Positions 33,023-41,494 of a stretch of 64,000 bases of DNA are shown one piece after another. Location: NCBI GenBank assembly GCA_020634455.1, contig JACKBQ010000001.1, positions 3,224,001 through 3,288,000 of the forward strand, read 5' to 3'. The stretch comes from Ardenticatenaceae bacterium (lineage in GTDB: Bacteria; Chloroflexota; Anaerolineae; Promineifilales; Promineifilaceae). Each line of letters begins with the position of its first letter. Positions within the stretch are counted from its first letter, which is position 1. The translations under genes and the position numbers were made by a program. The notes under the pieces were generated by a model. That model was not told the origin of the DNA. It saw only the letters and a list, made by a program, of their open reading frames with translations, and did no database searches.

Positions 33023-36000
33023 GTGAGATTACCTCCCCGCTCGCGTTTGTTTGCCAATCGGTGGCTTGGCTTGCTGGCCGTCATGCTGGTCGTTTTGGCG
33101 GCGGCTTGGCCAGAACTGTCCCAGACGGGCTTGCTGAACACGCGGGGCGGGGGGGATAGCCCCTTTTTGTTACAGCGTTTGCAGCAGTTGGAAACGGCCG
33201 TACTCGATGGCCATTTCCCCGTACGCTGGATGCCAGACGCCAACTATGGCTACGGCTACCCCTTCTACAACTTTTACGCCCCCCTTTCAATTTACATAAC
33301 GTTTGTTTTTCGACTGCTTGGCTTTAGCTTTGTGCGGGCGATTCATTTGTCGCATTTGCTGGGGTATTTGGTGGCGGCTGGGGGAACGTTTGCTCTGGTG
33401 CGGCGCTGGTTCGGGCGTCCTGGCCATGAATGGCCAGGCTATAAAGCTGAATGGGCTGGGTTGTTGGCGGCAGCGGCGTACACGGTTGCGCCGTTTCATC
33501 TGGTGAATGTGTACGTGCGCGGCGATTCGCTGGCGGAATTCTGGGCGATGGCTTTTTATCCGCTGGTCATTTTGGCGGCGGATAGGCTGGTGGGTGGCGG
33601 ACGGCGGCAGGTGGCGTTGTTTGCGTTGGCCTATGCGGCGCTCATCTTGAGCCACAACATCTCCGCGATGATCTTTTCGCCATTTTTACTGCTGTATCTG
33701 CTGCTGAAATTTTTACCGCAGTGGGTGCAGGGGAGGGGCAGGTCTCAGACCTGCCCCTACGGTTTACTTCTTGCCTTTGCCCTGGCCGCCTGGTTTTTTG
33801 TGCCCGCGCTGGCGGAGCAGCCGCTGGCACAGTTGGGTGAAGTGACCAGCGGTTATTTTCATTTCAGCAATCATTTTCTGGGCACGGCCGATTTTCCCTT
33901 GAGCCAGACGTCGTTTTTTGTGGATTTTGGGGTGGTGAACCGGGAAGCGTTTCGGATGGGGCTGGTGCAAACGGCCGTAACCATCGCGGGCGTTTTGGGA
34001 CTGCTCTGGTTGTGGGTTAAGAAGATGGATTCCCGCCTGCGCGGGAATGACAGGCGTATCATCGTTATTTTTATTTTGCTGACGGTGGCGGTGAGCAGCT
34101 TTATGCTGACGCCGCTGTCTGCCTTTTTGTGGGAGCATTTGCCGCTGCTCTCGTTTACCCAATTTCCCTGGCGCTTTTTGTCCGTGCAGGCGTTTGGTGG
34201 GGCACTGGCAGTGGGGGCACTGGCCGTCGTGCTGCCACAGCCCCGCTGGTGGGTGCCGCCGCTCATTGCGCTGCTGCTGGTGAGCAGCCTGGGCCAGCTC
34301 CGCCCGGACACATTGCCACTGACCGATGCCGACGTCACGGCCGAATCGTTAGCGCAGTACGAATGGTTCACCGGCAACATCGGCACCACGATTAGTTTTG
34401 AATATTTGCCGCCGACGGTGCAGCCACGGCCGTACACCAGTAACTGGCTCAACACGGGCGAACGTTGGCAGGTGACGCCGCTGGCTGGCGATTTGCTTTT
34501 TGCCGATTTAACCGAACAGCGAACCAGTTACCAGCAGTGGCAGGTGGAAACATCTGCGCCCAGCACACTCATCTTCCCCACGCTGCATTGGCCGGGTTGG
34601 CAGGCGCGGGTAGATGGGGAATTGGTGGCAATACGGCCGTCTTCCGGCAGCGGCCTCATCGAGCTAGACGTTCCGGCGGGGGTGCATGAAATTGAGCTGA
34701 TTTTGGGGCGAACGGCCGTACGCCTCTGGGCTGAAATTGCTTCATTGCTGGCGCTGGTCGGCACGATTTGGCTGCTACGGCCCCAAAAAAGCTGGCTGAA
34801 TTGGCAAGCTGGGTTGGCACTGGGCGTCGTCCTGCTGTTGGCCGCTGGCCTGCGTCTTTGGCCAGAGTCTGCGCCACAAAGCAGCCTGCGCACCTGGGAT
34901 TTTGTGCAGATGGGCTACCTGCATTCGTCGGACAAGATTGCATTCCGTTCGGGCGCGGTGCTGCGCGGGTATGAAATTTCGCAAACGACGGTTCAAGCGG
35001 GACAGCAGCTCCAAATCGAGCTGTTTTGGGAGCTGCCGCCCAGCTCGCCGATGACGATTGCCCTGGTTTCTCCGGCGGCTAACTGGGCAGATGTGCCGCT
35101 GCTGGCCGCCCAAACCGCGCCTGCTGGTCAGCAGGTGACGGCCGTTACCCTGCAACTGCCGCCCAACATGCCCGCTGGCCTGTTCGTGCCGCGCCTGACG
35201 GTGCGGGATGACGTGCCGCTGACACCCACGGGCAGCAGTCGCGACCAGCTCTTTTTGGAACCCGTTCGCATTTTGCCCGCCGCTGCCGACGATTTGCCAC
35301 CGTCTGAGCGGCTGACGGTGCGCGGGCTAGGTATGCAGCCTGCGGGCAGCGGGAATCTGGCGATGCAGTTGGCCTGGTTCACGCCGGAGCCGCTGAGCCA
35401 GAATTACAATGTGGCGCTGCGGTTGACGGACGCTCAGGGCAAATTTGTGCGGGTGTGGGACGGGCAGCCGGGCTTCGGCTTTTTGCCCACCAGTGGTTGG
35501 CCTGCGGGTGAGTGGGTCAACCACTGGCTTACGATTTCGCTGCCGCCACCGGATGAGGATCATGAACGGCCGTTTACCTTGGTTGCTCAACTGTACGAGG
35601 TCGCCGAACCAAACCGGGTGGTGCTCACGCGGCGGTTGGGTAATCTGGTGGAAGTTGGCGCAGAGCTGGTTTTTGAGCCGACGGAGCCTGTGTTTGAGCT
35701 GCCAGAGGAGATGGTGGGGGTAACGGCCGTTTTTGGCGAGGAAATTCAGTTGCAAGGTTACCAACTTAGCCAAAGCGATTCTGAACTGGGTTTGACGCTC
35801 ATTTGGCAGGCGCTGACCAATGGACAAACCGATTACACGCGCTTCGTCCACCTCATTCGGGTGGATGGGAGTGGCGCGCCGCTGGTGCAGGATGACAGCC
35901 CGCCGCGCTACGGCAGCTACCCCACCAGCCAGTGGACCGCTGGTGAGGTTGTCGAAGATCAATTGTCACTCTCACTAGAGGGAGTGCCGCCAGGTGAATA

Positions 36001-36127
36001 CCGGTTGGCGGTTGGTTTTTACAGCCAGCCCACGCCGGGGCAGTTCAACCAACTGCCGGTTTTGGATGGTGCGGGGGAGTTGGTGGAGGACGGCCGTTTC
36101 ATCCTGCCAATAACGGTAATCAGGTAA
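33023..36127 (+). CDS. PTPS-related large membrane protein (YfhO/6-pyruvoyl-THP synthase-related type)
   Basis: A 1,034-residue protein. The first ~550 residues form about a dozen membrane helices with the family-typical DANYGYGYPFYNFYAPL near residue 70, then LILSHNISAMIFSPFLL. The rest is a chain of beta-rich extracytoplasmic domains (about 600-1034). The family is common in Chloroflexota and is probably involved in glycan or lipid-linked sugar transfer, judging from its glycosyltransferase-like membrane part. The GTG at 33023, 4 bases after the previous stop, is the best in-frame start. Two palindromic repeats are inserted in frame (33734-33758 and 34029-34048). Confidence 0.8.
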   Translation: MRLPPRSRLFANRWLGLLAVMLVVLAAAWPELSQTGLLNTRGGGDSPFLLQRLQQLETAVLDGHFPVRWMPDANYGYGYPFYNFYAPLSIYITFVFRLLGFSFVRAIHLSHLLGYLVAAGGTFALVRRWFGRPGHEWPGYKAEWAGLLAAAAYTVAPFHLVNVYVRGDSLAEFWAMAFYPLVILAADRLVGGGRRQVALFALAYAALILSHNISAMIFSPFLLLYLLLKFLPQWVQGRGRSQTCPYGLLLAFALAAWFFVPALAEQPLAQLGEVTSGYFHFSNHFLGTADFPLSQTSFFVDFGVVNREAFRMGLVQTAVTIAGVLGLLWLWVKKMDSRLRGNDRRIIVIFILLTVAVSSFMLTPLSAFLWEHLPLLSFTQFPWRFLSVQAFGGALAVGALAVVLPQPRWWVPPLIALLLVSSLGQLRPDTLPLTDADVTAESLAQYEWFTGNIGTTISFEYLPPTVQPRPYTSNWLNTGERWQVTPLAGDLLFADLTEQRTSYQQWQVETSAPSTLIFPTLHWPGWQARVDGELVAIRPSSGSGLIELDVPAGVHEIELILGRTAVRLWAEIASLLALVGTIWLLRPQKSWLNWQAGLALGVVLLLAAGLRLWPESAPQSSLRTWDFVQMGYLHSSDKIAFRSGAVLRGYEISQTTVQAGQQLQIELFWELPPSSPMTIALVSPAANWADVPLLAAQTAPAGQQVTAVTLQLPPNMPAGLFVPRLTVRDDVPLTPTGSSRDQLFLEPVRILPAAADDLPPSERLTVRGLGMQPAGSGNLAMQLAWFTPEPLSQNYNVALRLTDAQGKFVRVWDGQPGFGFLPTSGWPAGEWVNHWLTISLPPPDEDHERPFTLVAQLYEVAEPNRVVLTRRLGNLVEVGAELVFEPTEPVFELPEEMVGVTAVFGEEIQLQGYQLSQSDSELGLTLIWQALTNGQTDYTRFVHLIRVDGSGAPLVQDDSPPRYGSYPTSQWTAGEVVEDQLSLSLEGVPPGEYRLAVGFYSQPTPGQFNQLPVLDGAGELVEDGRFILPITVIR
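33734..33758. repeat. In-frame palindrome AGGGGCAGGTCT inside the membrane-protein gene
   Basis: 12-bp perfect arms (33734-33745 and 33747-33758) with a 1-nt centre. It is read as GRGRSQTCPYG in a loop between two predicted membrane helices. Confidence 0.85.
34029..34048. repeat. In-frame repeat matching ATTCCC-N8-GGGAAT
   Basis: The bases 34029-34048 fit the Neisseria dRS3 consensus ATTCCC-N8-GGGAAT exactly. Translated as MDSRLRGNDR between two membrane helices, it is a classic signature of such a repeat in a reading frame. Confidence 0.85.
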
Positions 36128-36153
36128 TTGCTCAATTACCAATTACCAATTAC
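36123..36153. repeat. GGTAATTG repeat, copy 2
   Basis: GGTAATTG followed by the inverse CAATTACC and AATTACC, overlapping the stop codon of the large membrane-protein gene. It is in the same family as 20662-20700 and 37771-37855. Confidence 0.65.
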
Positions 36154-36605
36154 TTCCCCAAAAACTTCACAGCCTTATCCACGCTATCCGTGGGTGAAAT
36201 TTTGATTTGTGTGTCGGCGAAACGGCCGTCTTCATCAATCACAAAATGGCTGCGGATGATGCCCATGTAGCTGTTGCCATACATCTTCTTTTCGCCCCAC
36301 ACGCCGTACGCTTCCGCCACCTCATGCTCTGGATCAGATAGTAAATTGTAGGGAAATTCCATTTTGGCGCGCCATTTGGCCAGTGCTTCCGGGCTGTCTG
36401 GGCTAATGCCCAGAACCGTTGCGCCTGCCGCCTCGATGACGGGCCAGTTGTCGCGGAAGCCGCACGCCTGCGTGGTGCAGCCGGGTGTATCTGCCTTGGG
36501 GTAGAAAAAGAGTACCACTTTTTTGCCGCGCAGGTCGGACAGTTTAATGGGGGTGGCTTCATCAGAAATCAGTTCAAAATCGGGGGCTAATTCGCCAAGG
36601 GTCAT
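36150..36605 (-). CDS. bcp: Peroxiredoxin of the Bcp type
   Basis: Reduces hydrogen peroxide and organic hydroperoxides using thiols. The 151-residue protein has the peroxidatic motif DTPGCTTQACGFRD, with the resolving cysteine five residues after the peroxidatic one, as in Bcp. FYPKADTPGC precedes it and ISPDSPEAL follows. AGGAG lies upstream of the start. The gene is convergent with the long membrane-protein gene. Confidence 0.95.
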   Translation of the reverse strand: MTLGELAPDFELISDEATPIKLSDLRGKKVVLFFYPKADTPGCTTQACGFRDNWPVIEAAGATVLGISPDSPEALAKWRAKMEFPYNLLSDPEHEVAEAYGVWGEKKMYGNSYMGIIRSHFVIDEDGRFADTQIKISPTDSVDKAVKFLGK

Positions 36606-36618
36606 GAGATTCTCCTGT

Positions 36619-36646
36619 TTTTAGTTGCTAGTGGTTGGTGGTTAGT
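36619..36646. repeat. GCTAGTGGTTGGTGGTTAGT repeat, copy 2
   Basis: A 7-nt-period TAGTGGT/TGGTGGT run in the 276-bp gap before the next gene (36606-36881), the same family as 24505-24534. The remainder of the gap holds one ACGGCCGT copy (36787) and no recognisable gene. Confidence 0.6.
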
Positions 36647-36881
36647 CAACGTGCTTGCCATTGCATTCATTAGATTTTACCGGGTATGGGCGGGGCTTCC
36701 CAGGTGGGTTAAAGATTTGCTTAGATTTGGTGGGAACTTTTTCAGCGAGGAGATCGTTTTAGGGGTACAGCGTTGGGCAGCCGTTAGACGGCCGTTTTCA
36801 AAACATCAAGTAGCGCAGCCAAGTGAAGTAGTACGCTGTAGAAAGAATAAAAACCCGATTCAACAAGATGGGAGGTTCAAG

Positions 36882-37193
36882 ATGCCAACACTTTATATGA
36901 TTTTCTGGTCAATCATTATCGTTGTCGCTTTTTCTTTGTGGCGGCTGCAAAATTGGAACCAACGGCTGGTGGTAACGGCCGTTACTTTGCTGGTGCTGAT
37001 CGTGAGCCAATCCCTCTTTGTGTCGTTGGCTACCAGCGCCGGGTTAAATCCCAGCGACGCCCTTTTAGCCCCGGAACGCTTTTTGCAAAGCGGCCCCGTT
37101 GGTTGGTTGGCGCTGTTGGTGATGCCCTGCGGTTGGTTAGGCCCGTTTGTGGGGTTTAACTTGATTCAACGGCTGTCGCTTGGCGAACGGTAA
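36882..37193 (+). CDS. Small membrane protein
   Basis: A 103-residue protein with three membrane helices (about 5-22, 28-50 and 70-95) and no recognised family. The ATG at 36882 follows GGAGG at 36871-36875. A much longer open frame starts at 36651 but lacks a ribosome-binding site and begins in a repeat. It has a divergent layout with bcp and is convergent with the TPR gene. Function unknown. Confidence 0.6.
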   Translation: MPTLYMIFWSIIIVVAFSLWRLQNWNQRLVVTAVTLLVLIVSQSLFVSLATSAGLNPSDALLAPERFLQSGPVGWLALLVMPCGWLGPFVGFNLIQRLSLGER

Positions 37194-37223
37194 TCGGATG
37201 ACCGATTACGGATTACCGATTAC
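37189..37223. repeat. TAATCGG(AT)GACCGATTACGG repeat
   Basis: TAATCGGATGACCGATTACGGATTACCGATTAC, an 8-nt-period palindrome overlapping the stop codon of the small membrane-protein gene and the end of the TPR gene. A relative is at 48929-48966. Confidence 0.7.
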
Positions 37224-37768
37224 TGGCCACCACCGAGCAGGCGGTTGGCAAAGCGGAGGAGCCATTTAAACAGCCTCTGGGGGAAGGTGAGGCGGGGGCG
37301 GGCTTGTAAACTCTCTTCCTTGCGCATGATGGCGGCCAGCCATTGGCCGCGGCGCAATTCCATCAGGCTCAGGGCGCGCAGCACCTGGGCCTGTTTTTCT
37401 TTCTCGTTGCTTTGAGCAAATTGGGCGGCAGCATCGCTGTAGTGGCGAGCGGCTTCTGTATACTTTTTCTGCCCGGCGTACAGATCGCCGAGGTTGCCTA
37501 GCGTTTGGGCCTGGCGCGAGGCATCTCCGATTTGTTGGAAGAGGGTGGCGGCTTGGGTGAGGGTGGCAACGGCCGTTTCCCAATCGCCCAGCACGCGCAA
37601 GACAACCCCCATGTTGTTTAGCATTTCTGCCTGATTGCCCACATCCTCCTGCGCGGCAAAGCCAGCGGAGGCCTGTTCAAAAAGCGGCAGCGCCTCGCGT
37701 CGTTTGCCCTGCTGAAACAGGCGCATCCCTTCATCTTTTAATGTGTGAGGAGTGGGGGAAGAATTCAT
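37220..37768 (-). CDS. TPR repeat protein
   Basis: A 182-residue protein with tetratricopeptide repeats in the first 150 residues (for example MLNNMGVVLRVLGDWETAVATLTQAATLF and TLGNLGDLYAGQKKYTEAARHYSDAA), which bind other proteins. The C-terminus (RLTFPQRLFKWLLRFANRLLGG) is a basic amphipathic helix that could attach to the membrane. It lies next to the HTH regulator on the same strand, with a repeat between them, so they may be co-transcribed. Confidence 0.8.
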   Translation of the reverse strand: MNSSPTPHTLKDEGMRLFQQGKRREALPLFEQASAGFAAQEDVGNQAEMLNNMGVVLRVLGDWETAVATLTQAATLFQQIGDASRQAQTLGNLGDLYAGQKKYTEAARHYSDAAAQFAQSNEKEKQAQVLRALSLMELRRGQWLAAIMRKEESLQARPRLTFPQRLFKWLLRFANRLLGGGQ

Positions 37769-37770
37769 TG

Positions 37771-37855
37771 CGTAAAAAATTACGCAATTACTGAATTAAC
37801 CAGTTACTAAATTTGTGTAACTGGTTAATTGGGTAATTGGGCAATTAGTAGGTAA
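37771..37855. repeat. TAATTGGGTAATTGGGCAATT palindrome, copy 3
   Basis: A longer version of the GGTAATTG element: TTACGCAATTACTGAATTAACCAGTTAC with an inverse GTAACTGGTTAATTGGGTAATTG. It fills the gap between the TPR and HTH genes. Confidence 0.75.
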
Positions 37856-38507
37856 TTTCCAGCAGGCTTTCGGCGACGGTGCGCAGTTGGGCCACGTCCA
37901 TTTCGCTGAGCTTTTTGGCGGTGTCCAGATAACTGACGTTCACTGGATTGATGAGAAAGGCTTGCATCTCTGCGTTCATGCGCTGGAATTGGCGCTCTAG
38001 CTTTTGTTTGGCTTCGTGCCGTCCCAATGGGCCGTGTACGTCATCCAAAAAGTAGTTCACGGAGACATCCAATTCGCGGCAAATTTGCTCCAGGTGCAGG
38101 TAGGGGATTGGTTCTGCGCCCATTTCGTATGATTTTAGCAGTTCTTCATCCATGTTGAGCGCTTTGGCAAGGTTGGCTAATGATTGGCGATTACGCAGCC
38201 GCTGTTGGCTGAGCAAAACGCCAATGACGCGGTGGCGCAGGGCGATGAGGCTTGGGAAATCAATCTCGGTTTCGGTTTTCAGGGGCTCACTGCCCCAAAA
38301 GTAGCCCATGGGGATGTTGAGGTAGAGCGCCAACGCTTCTAGCTGTGGTAGGGAGACGGGATGCTCCCCAGCTTCGATTTTACTATAATCGGCTGGCTTT
38401 ACATCTAAAACGGCCGCACACTCTTTTTTCGTGCGTCCATAATGATCTCTGGCCTTTTCGATGAGGCCGCCTAACATTTTTGCGCGTTCTGGATTTAATT
38501 CGCTCAT
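37845..38507 (-). CDS. Tandem-HTH (XRE-type) transcriptional regulator
   Basis: A 220-residue protein with two Cro/CI-type helix-turn-helix domains. The first (about 12-65) contains LIEKARDHYGRTKKECAAVLDVKPADYSKIEAGEH. The second (about 100-150) contains RLRNRQSLANLAKALNMDEELLKSYEMGAEP. A helical C-terminal domain follows (about 155-220). Duplicated HTH units let one chain bind a dyad without dimerising, or bind two sites. The ATG at 38507 is preferred over the longer frame because AAGAG precedes it. The target is unknown. Confidence 0.85.
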   Translation of the reverse strand: MSELNPERAKMLGGLIEKARDHYGRTKKECAAVLDVKPADYSKIEAGEHPVSLPQLEALALYLNIPMGYFWGSEPLKTETEIDFPSLIALRHRVIGVLLSQQRLRNRQSLANLAKALNMDEELLKSYEMGAEPIPYLHLEQICRELDVSVNYFLDDVHGPLGRHEAKQKLERQFQRMNAEMQAFLINPVNVSYLDTAKKLSEMDVAQLRTVAESLLEITY

Positions 38508-38597
38508 AGGTTTTCTCTTGCAAAAAGCCACTGTAGCAGGCTGGTTGAACTGGTGAGGATATTAACATAATTCAGTTTGAGGCACAACCATAGAACG

Positions 38598-39197
38598 ATG
38601 AGGCAGATTTTGCTAGAAACAAAACGTTTGCGCTTACGGCGCTTCACAAGGAGTGATGTGGATTATCTATTTGCGCTAGACAACGACCCAGAGGTGATGC
38701 GCTACCTTAATGGGGGGGTGTCTACGCCGCGCCAGGTTATTGAGCAGGAGATTTTGCCGGAGTTCATGGTAGTTGACCCAGCCCGACCTCAATTTGGCTT
38801 TTGGGCGGCGGAGATGAAGGTGAGTGGAGAATTTGTCGGTTGGTTTAGTTTACGGCCGTTGCCCGAAAACCATTTTCACGCCGCCCTGGGCTACCGACTG
38901 GCGCGCACTTTTTGGGGGCGCGGACTGGCGACGGAAGGCGTACGCGCCCTCATCCGCCACGGATTTGCTGAGCTGGAGTTAGAACGCGTGGTGGCGACGA
39001 CATATGAAGACAACGTTGCCTCGCAGCGGGTCATGCAAAAGGTAGGCATGACGTTGGTGCGCCGCTTTCGTCTCACGCTTGAAGATTTGCGGGGAGTGGA
39101 TACATTCCATACCGACGAGGTGGAAATCTGGGACGGGGATGATGTGGAGTACGCGCTGGAAAAAATAGCCTGGGAGAAACAACATTGTGACAGTTGA
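38598..39197 (+). CDS. GNAT acetyltransferase, RimJ/RimL type
   Basis: A 199-residue protein with TKRLRLRRFTRSDVD at the N-terminus, GYRLARTFWGRGLATEGVRALIRHGF (acetyl-CoA-binding GRGLATEG) and VATTYEDNVASQRVMQKVGM. This is the RimJ/RimL family of ribosomal-protein or amino-acid N-acetyltransferases. Its end overlaps the start of the downstream sigma factor gene by 11 bases, so the two are coupled. The substrate is unknown. Confidence 0.88.
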   Translation: MRQILLETKRLRLRRFTRSDVDYLFALDNDPEVMRYLNGGVSTPRQVIEQEILPEFMVVDPARPQFGFWAAEMKVSGEFVGWFSLRPLPENHFHAALGYRLARTFWGRGLATEGVRALIRHGFAELELERVVATTYEDNVASQRVMQKVGMTLVRRFRLTLEDLRGVDTFHTDEVEIWDGDDVEYALEKIAWEKQHCDS

Positions 39198-39999
39198 TAA
39201 CTTTGCGTTTGAGTTTGAATCCGTTCGGAGTGAGATGAAATCATTTGTGCTGCGTTTGACGGCCAGCGTGCAGGACAGCGAAGACATTGTGCAGGAAACG
39301 TACATCAAGGCGCAGGCCAAGATCGACAGTTTTCGCGGCGATTCGTCGTTAAAAACCTGGCTGTTTGCCATTGCCGCCAACCTTGCCAGAGATTTGCTGC
39401 GTGCCAAAAAGCGGTGGCCAGAAAATGTAACGGACATTTGCAAGGATGCGGCGCTGAGCAACACGCAATTTTTTCAGGAAGCGCTGCAAATCCGGCAAAC
39501 GTCGCCACAGGGTCAGTTTGAAATCAGAGAGCATGTCGCGTTTTGTTTTACCTGTGTGGCCAAGTCGCTGCCTTTGGAGCAGCAAATTACGCTGCTGCTT
39601 AAGGAAGTGTACGGTTTTAAAGCAAAAGAAATCGCTGAGATTATGGAACAGTCTGAGGCGATGGTGAAATATTATTTGCGCGTTGGTCGCAGTAAAATGA
39701 TTGACATTTTTGAGGCGCGTTGCTCCTTGATTAACAAGCAGGGAATGTGCCACCAATGTACCGAGCTGAACGGCATCTTTAACCCCAAGCAGGATGTGCA
39801 GGTGGAGCTGGTTAAAATTCAGATGGTGCGGGACGCAGCAACTGAGGACAAGGCGCGGTTGTTTGATTTGCGGCTAAAAATTTTGCAGGAGCTGGACCCC
39901 TTTGAATCTGGCGCGGCTGAATTGCAACTGCATCATCTGGAGTACAATCGGCAGGTGATGGCCCGGTATCTGGATGAGGCGCTGTCTGAAACGCCGTGA
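39187..39999 (+). CDS. ECF sigma factor with cysteine-containing C-terminal extension
   Basis: A 270-residue ECF-type sigma factor. Region 2 (about 1-70) contains SEDIVQETYIKAQAKIDSFRGDSSLKTWLFAIAANLARD. Region 4 (about 135-175) has LPLEQQITLLLKEVYGFKAKEIAEIMEQSEAMVK. The ~85 residues beyond region 4 hold CSLINKQGMCHQC followed by TELNGIFNPKQD, a cysteine-rich extension that could sense redox or metals (inference). No anti-sigma gene is next to it. It begins inside the acetyltransferase gene with GTG, and is followed by an SRPBCC gene, suggesting a stress regulon. Confidence 0.85.
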   Translation: MTVDNFAFEFESVRSEMKSFVLRLTASVQDSEDIVQETYIKAQAKIDSFRGDSSLKTWLFAIAANLARDLLRAKKRWPENVTDICKDAALSNTQFFQEALQIRQTSPQGQFEIREHVAFCFTCVAKSLPLEQQITLLLKEVYGFKAKEIAEIMEQSEAMVKYYLRVGRSKMIDIFEARCSLINKQGMCHQCTELNGIFNPKQDVQVELVKIQMVRDAATEDKARLFDLRLKILQELDPFESGAAELQLHHLEYNRQVMARYLDEALSETP

Positions 40000-40067
40000 A
40001 CCAATTTTGGGGAAACCTTATCTTTTTTTGTGGCGGGACCGTCTAAATAAAGAAAAGGAGTTTAACG

Positions 40068-40535
40068 ATGGCAGATTTATCACAAGATGGAAAGGCTGTG
40101 ACGACAAGGACGATGTTTAGTCGGGAAACGGCCGTATCCACCACCATTAATGCCGATGTGTCCATTATCTGGTCTTTGCTGACCAATGCGGCCGATTTTG
40201 CACGCTGGAACCGCACCATCATTTCGCTGGACGGGAGCATTAAGGTAGGGGAAACGGTTCAGTTAAAGTCTACATTGGATGAAAAGCGAACCTTCAAGCT
40301 GAAAGTGAAAGAATTGGTGCCCGAAAAACGACTGGTTTGGGGGGATAGCCAGGGAAGCCGGGTCTACTCGTTAACCCCCGGCAAAAATGGCGTTGTTTTT
40401 ACGATGACGGAAAAGATTGGCGGGCCGTTCTTCCCGCTGTTTGCCCGATTTATCCCGCCGTTTGATCACTCTTTTGAACAATTTGCCGCCGATTTGAAGC
40501 AGGAAGCAGAAGCCATTCAGAACGCTAATAATTAG
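40068..40535 (+). CDS. SRPBCC/START-like domain protein
   Basis: A 155-residue protein with the helix-grip layout of the polyketide cyclase/SRPBCC superfamily (ISTTINADVSIIWSLLTNAADFARWNRTIISLDG at the start, and PFFPLFARFIPPFDHSFEQFAADLK at the end). The deep pocket binds small hydrophobic ligands. AAAAGGAG precedes the ATG. It follows the ECF sigma gene after 68 bases, as such genes often follow ECF sigmas. The ligand is unknown. Confidence 0.85.
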   Translation: MADLSQDGKAVTTRTMFSRETAVSTTINADVSIIWSLLTNAADFARWNRTIISLDGSIKVGETVQLKSTLDEKRTFKLKVKELVPEKRLVWGDSQGSRVYSLTPGKNGVVFTMTEKIGGPFFPLFARFIPPFDHSFEQFAADLKQEAEAIQNANN

Positions 40536-40549
40536 CGAGGAGATGAAAG

Positions 40550-40951
40550 ATGGAAAAGCGAACGAAAGAGAACCCTTGGAAATTGAAAACCCCTCCGTTA
40601 ACCTCCGAGTATGAAATGTATGTGGCTGAAAAAGACGGCCGTGAGATTATTGTGTGTACCGTGGGCACCACCGTGCTCCATTACGATTACCGCTGCCTGG
40701 CAGATTGTCATGCCATGCTTCAAGCGCACGGCGACTGGATGCTGTTGGGCAGTAAGGATGAAAAGCAGGAAGCAAGTTTGGGCACCGTAGAATTTTGGGC
40801 GCGGTCATCAGATAATCCCATTGGTGGCTGGTACGGGCTAAAGAAAAACTTTCGGGGACGTTTTGCCATGTACATCCCGCCGCTCATGGAAGCGTTGGGA
40901 TTGGCAGAAGTGGAACATAACAAACGCGACAATCGCATGCGCGCCATCTAA
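40550..40951 (+). CDS. Small conserved-looking hypothetical protein
   Basis: A 133-residue protein with EYEMYVAEKDGREIIVCTVGTTVLHYDYRCLADCHAMLQAHGDWMLLGS and later GWYGLKKNFRGRFAMYIPPLMEAL. I recognise no family. It is likely soluble, with a mixed alpha/beta pattern and three cysteines. GAGGAG precedes the ATG 14 bases after the SRPBCC stop, so it is in the sigma factor operon. A strong terminator follows. Confidence 0.65.
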   Translation: MEKRTKENPWKLKTPPLTSEYEMYVAEKDGREIIVCTVGTTVLHYDYRCLADCHAMLQAHGDWMLLGSKDEKQEASLGTVEFWARSSDNPIGGWYGLKKNFRGRFAMYIPPLMEALGLAEVEHNKRDNRMRAI

Positions 40952-40963
40952 CCTTAATGGCAA

Positions 40964-40996
40964 CAAAAAAGGCTGTCAGTTCGACAGCCTTTTTTG
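40964..40996. terminator. Bidirectional intrinsic terminator
   Basis: A perfect 14-bp stem, CAAAAAAGGCTGTC (40964-40977) with its inverse (40983-40996), and a 5-nt loop. The flanks are A6 and T6, so it works for both the sigma operon and the convergent Hsp20 gene. Confidence 0.92.
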
Positions 40997-41016
40997 CGTG
41001 TAGAGGGTCTATTGCT

Positions 41017-41445
41017 TTAGTTGGCGTTAATAGTAATGCGTTTTGGCTTTACCGCTTCCGCTTTGGGAATGTTGAGGCTGAGGATGCCGTTGGTGTAGGT
41101 GGCTTCAACAGCGTCGCCATTCACGGCCATCGGGAAGCGAATGCTGCGGCTGAAGCTGCCATAGCGGCGCTCACGCAGATGGTACTTGGCTTCTTCCACT
41201 TCCTCTTCTTGTTGGATTTCGCCTTTAAGCATTAGCACGTCATCTTCAAGAGTAATTTCGATATCTTCGACGTTAATGCCGGGAATAGTGGCTTTTACGA
41301 AGTAATTGTCTTCGGTTTCGGCCACGTCCAGAGCTACATTCCATTCAGCGGCGGGGCGGGTGAACGGCCGTTCAAACAAACGATCAAACTCATTCATCAA
41401 GCTAACAGGGTTCATGGGGGTCCAGCGAACTACTTTTGTCATCAT
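41017..41445 (-). CDS. Small heat shock protein, Hsp20/alpha-crystallin family
   Basis: A 142-residue chaperone that binds unfolding proteins. The alpha-crystallin domain (about 35-135) contains VALDVAETEDNYFVKATIPGINVEDIEITLEDDVLMLKGE and ends with YTNGILSLNIPKAEAVKPKRITI, including the conserved GILSLNIPK. The N-terminal arm is short. AAGGAG is upstream. An inverted repeat (41495-41545) lies about 50 bp upstream on its promoter side and could be an operator; it does not match CIRCE. Confidence 0.93.
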   Translation of the reverse strand: MMTKVVRWTPMNPVSLMNEFDRLFERPFTRPAAEWNVALDVAETEDNYFVKATIPGINVEDIEITLEDDVLMLKGEIQQEEEVEEAKYHLRERRYGSFSRSIRFPMAVNGDAVEATYTNGILSLNIPKAEAVKPKRITINAN

Positions 41446-41494
41446 CTCACACTCCTTACGTTTCAGGATTTTTTTAAGAATTTGTATTCGGGAA

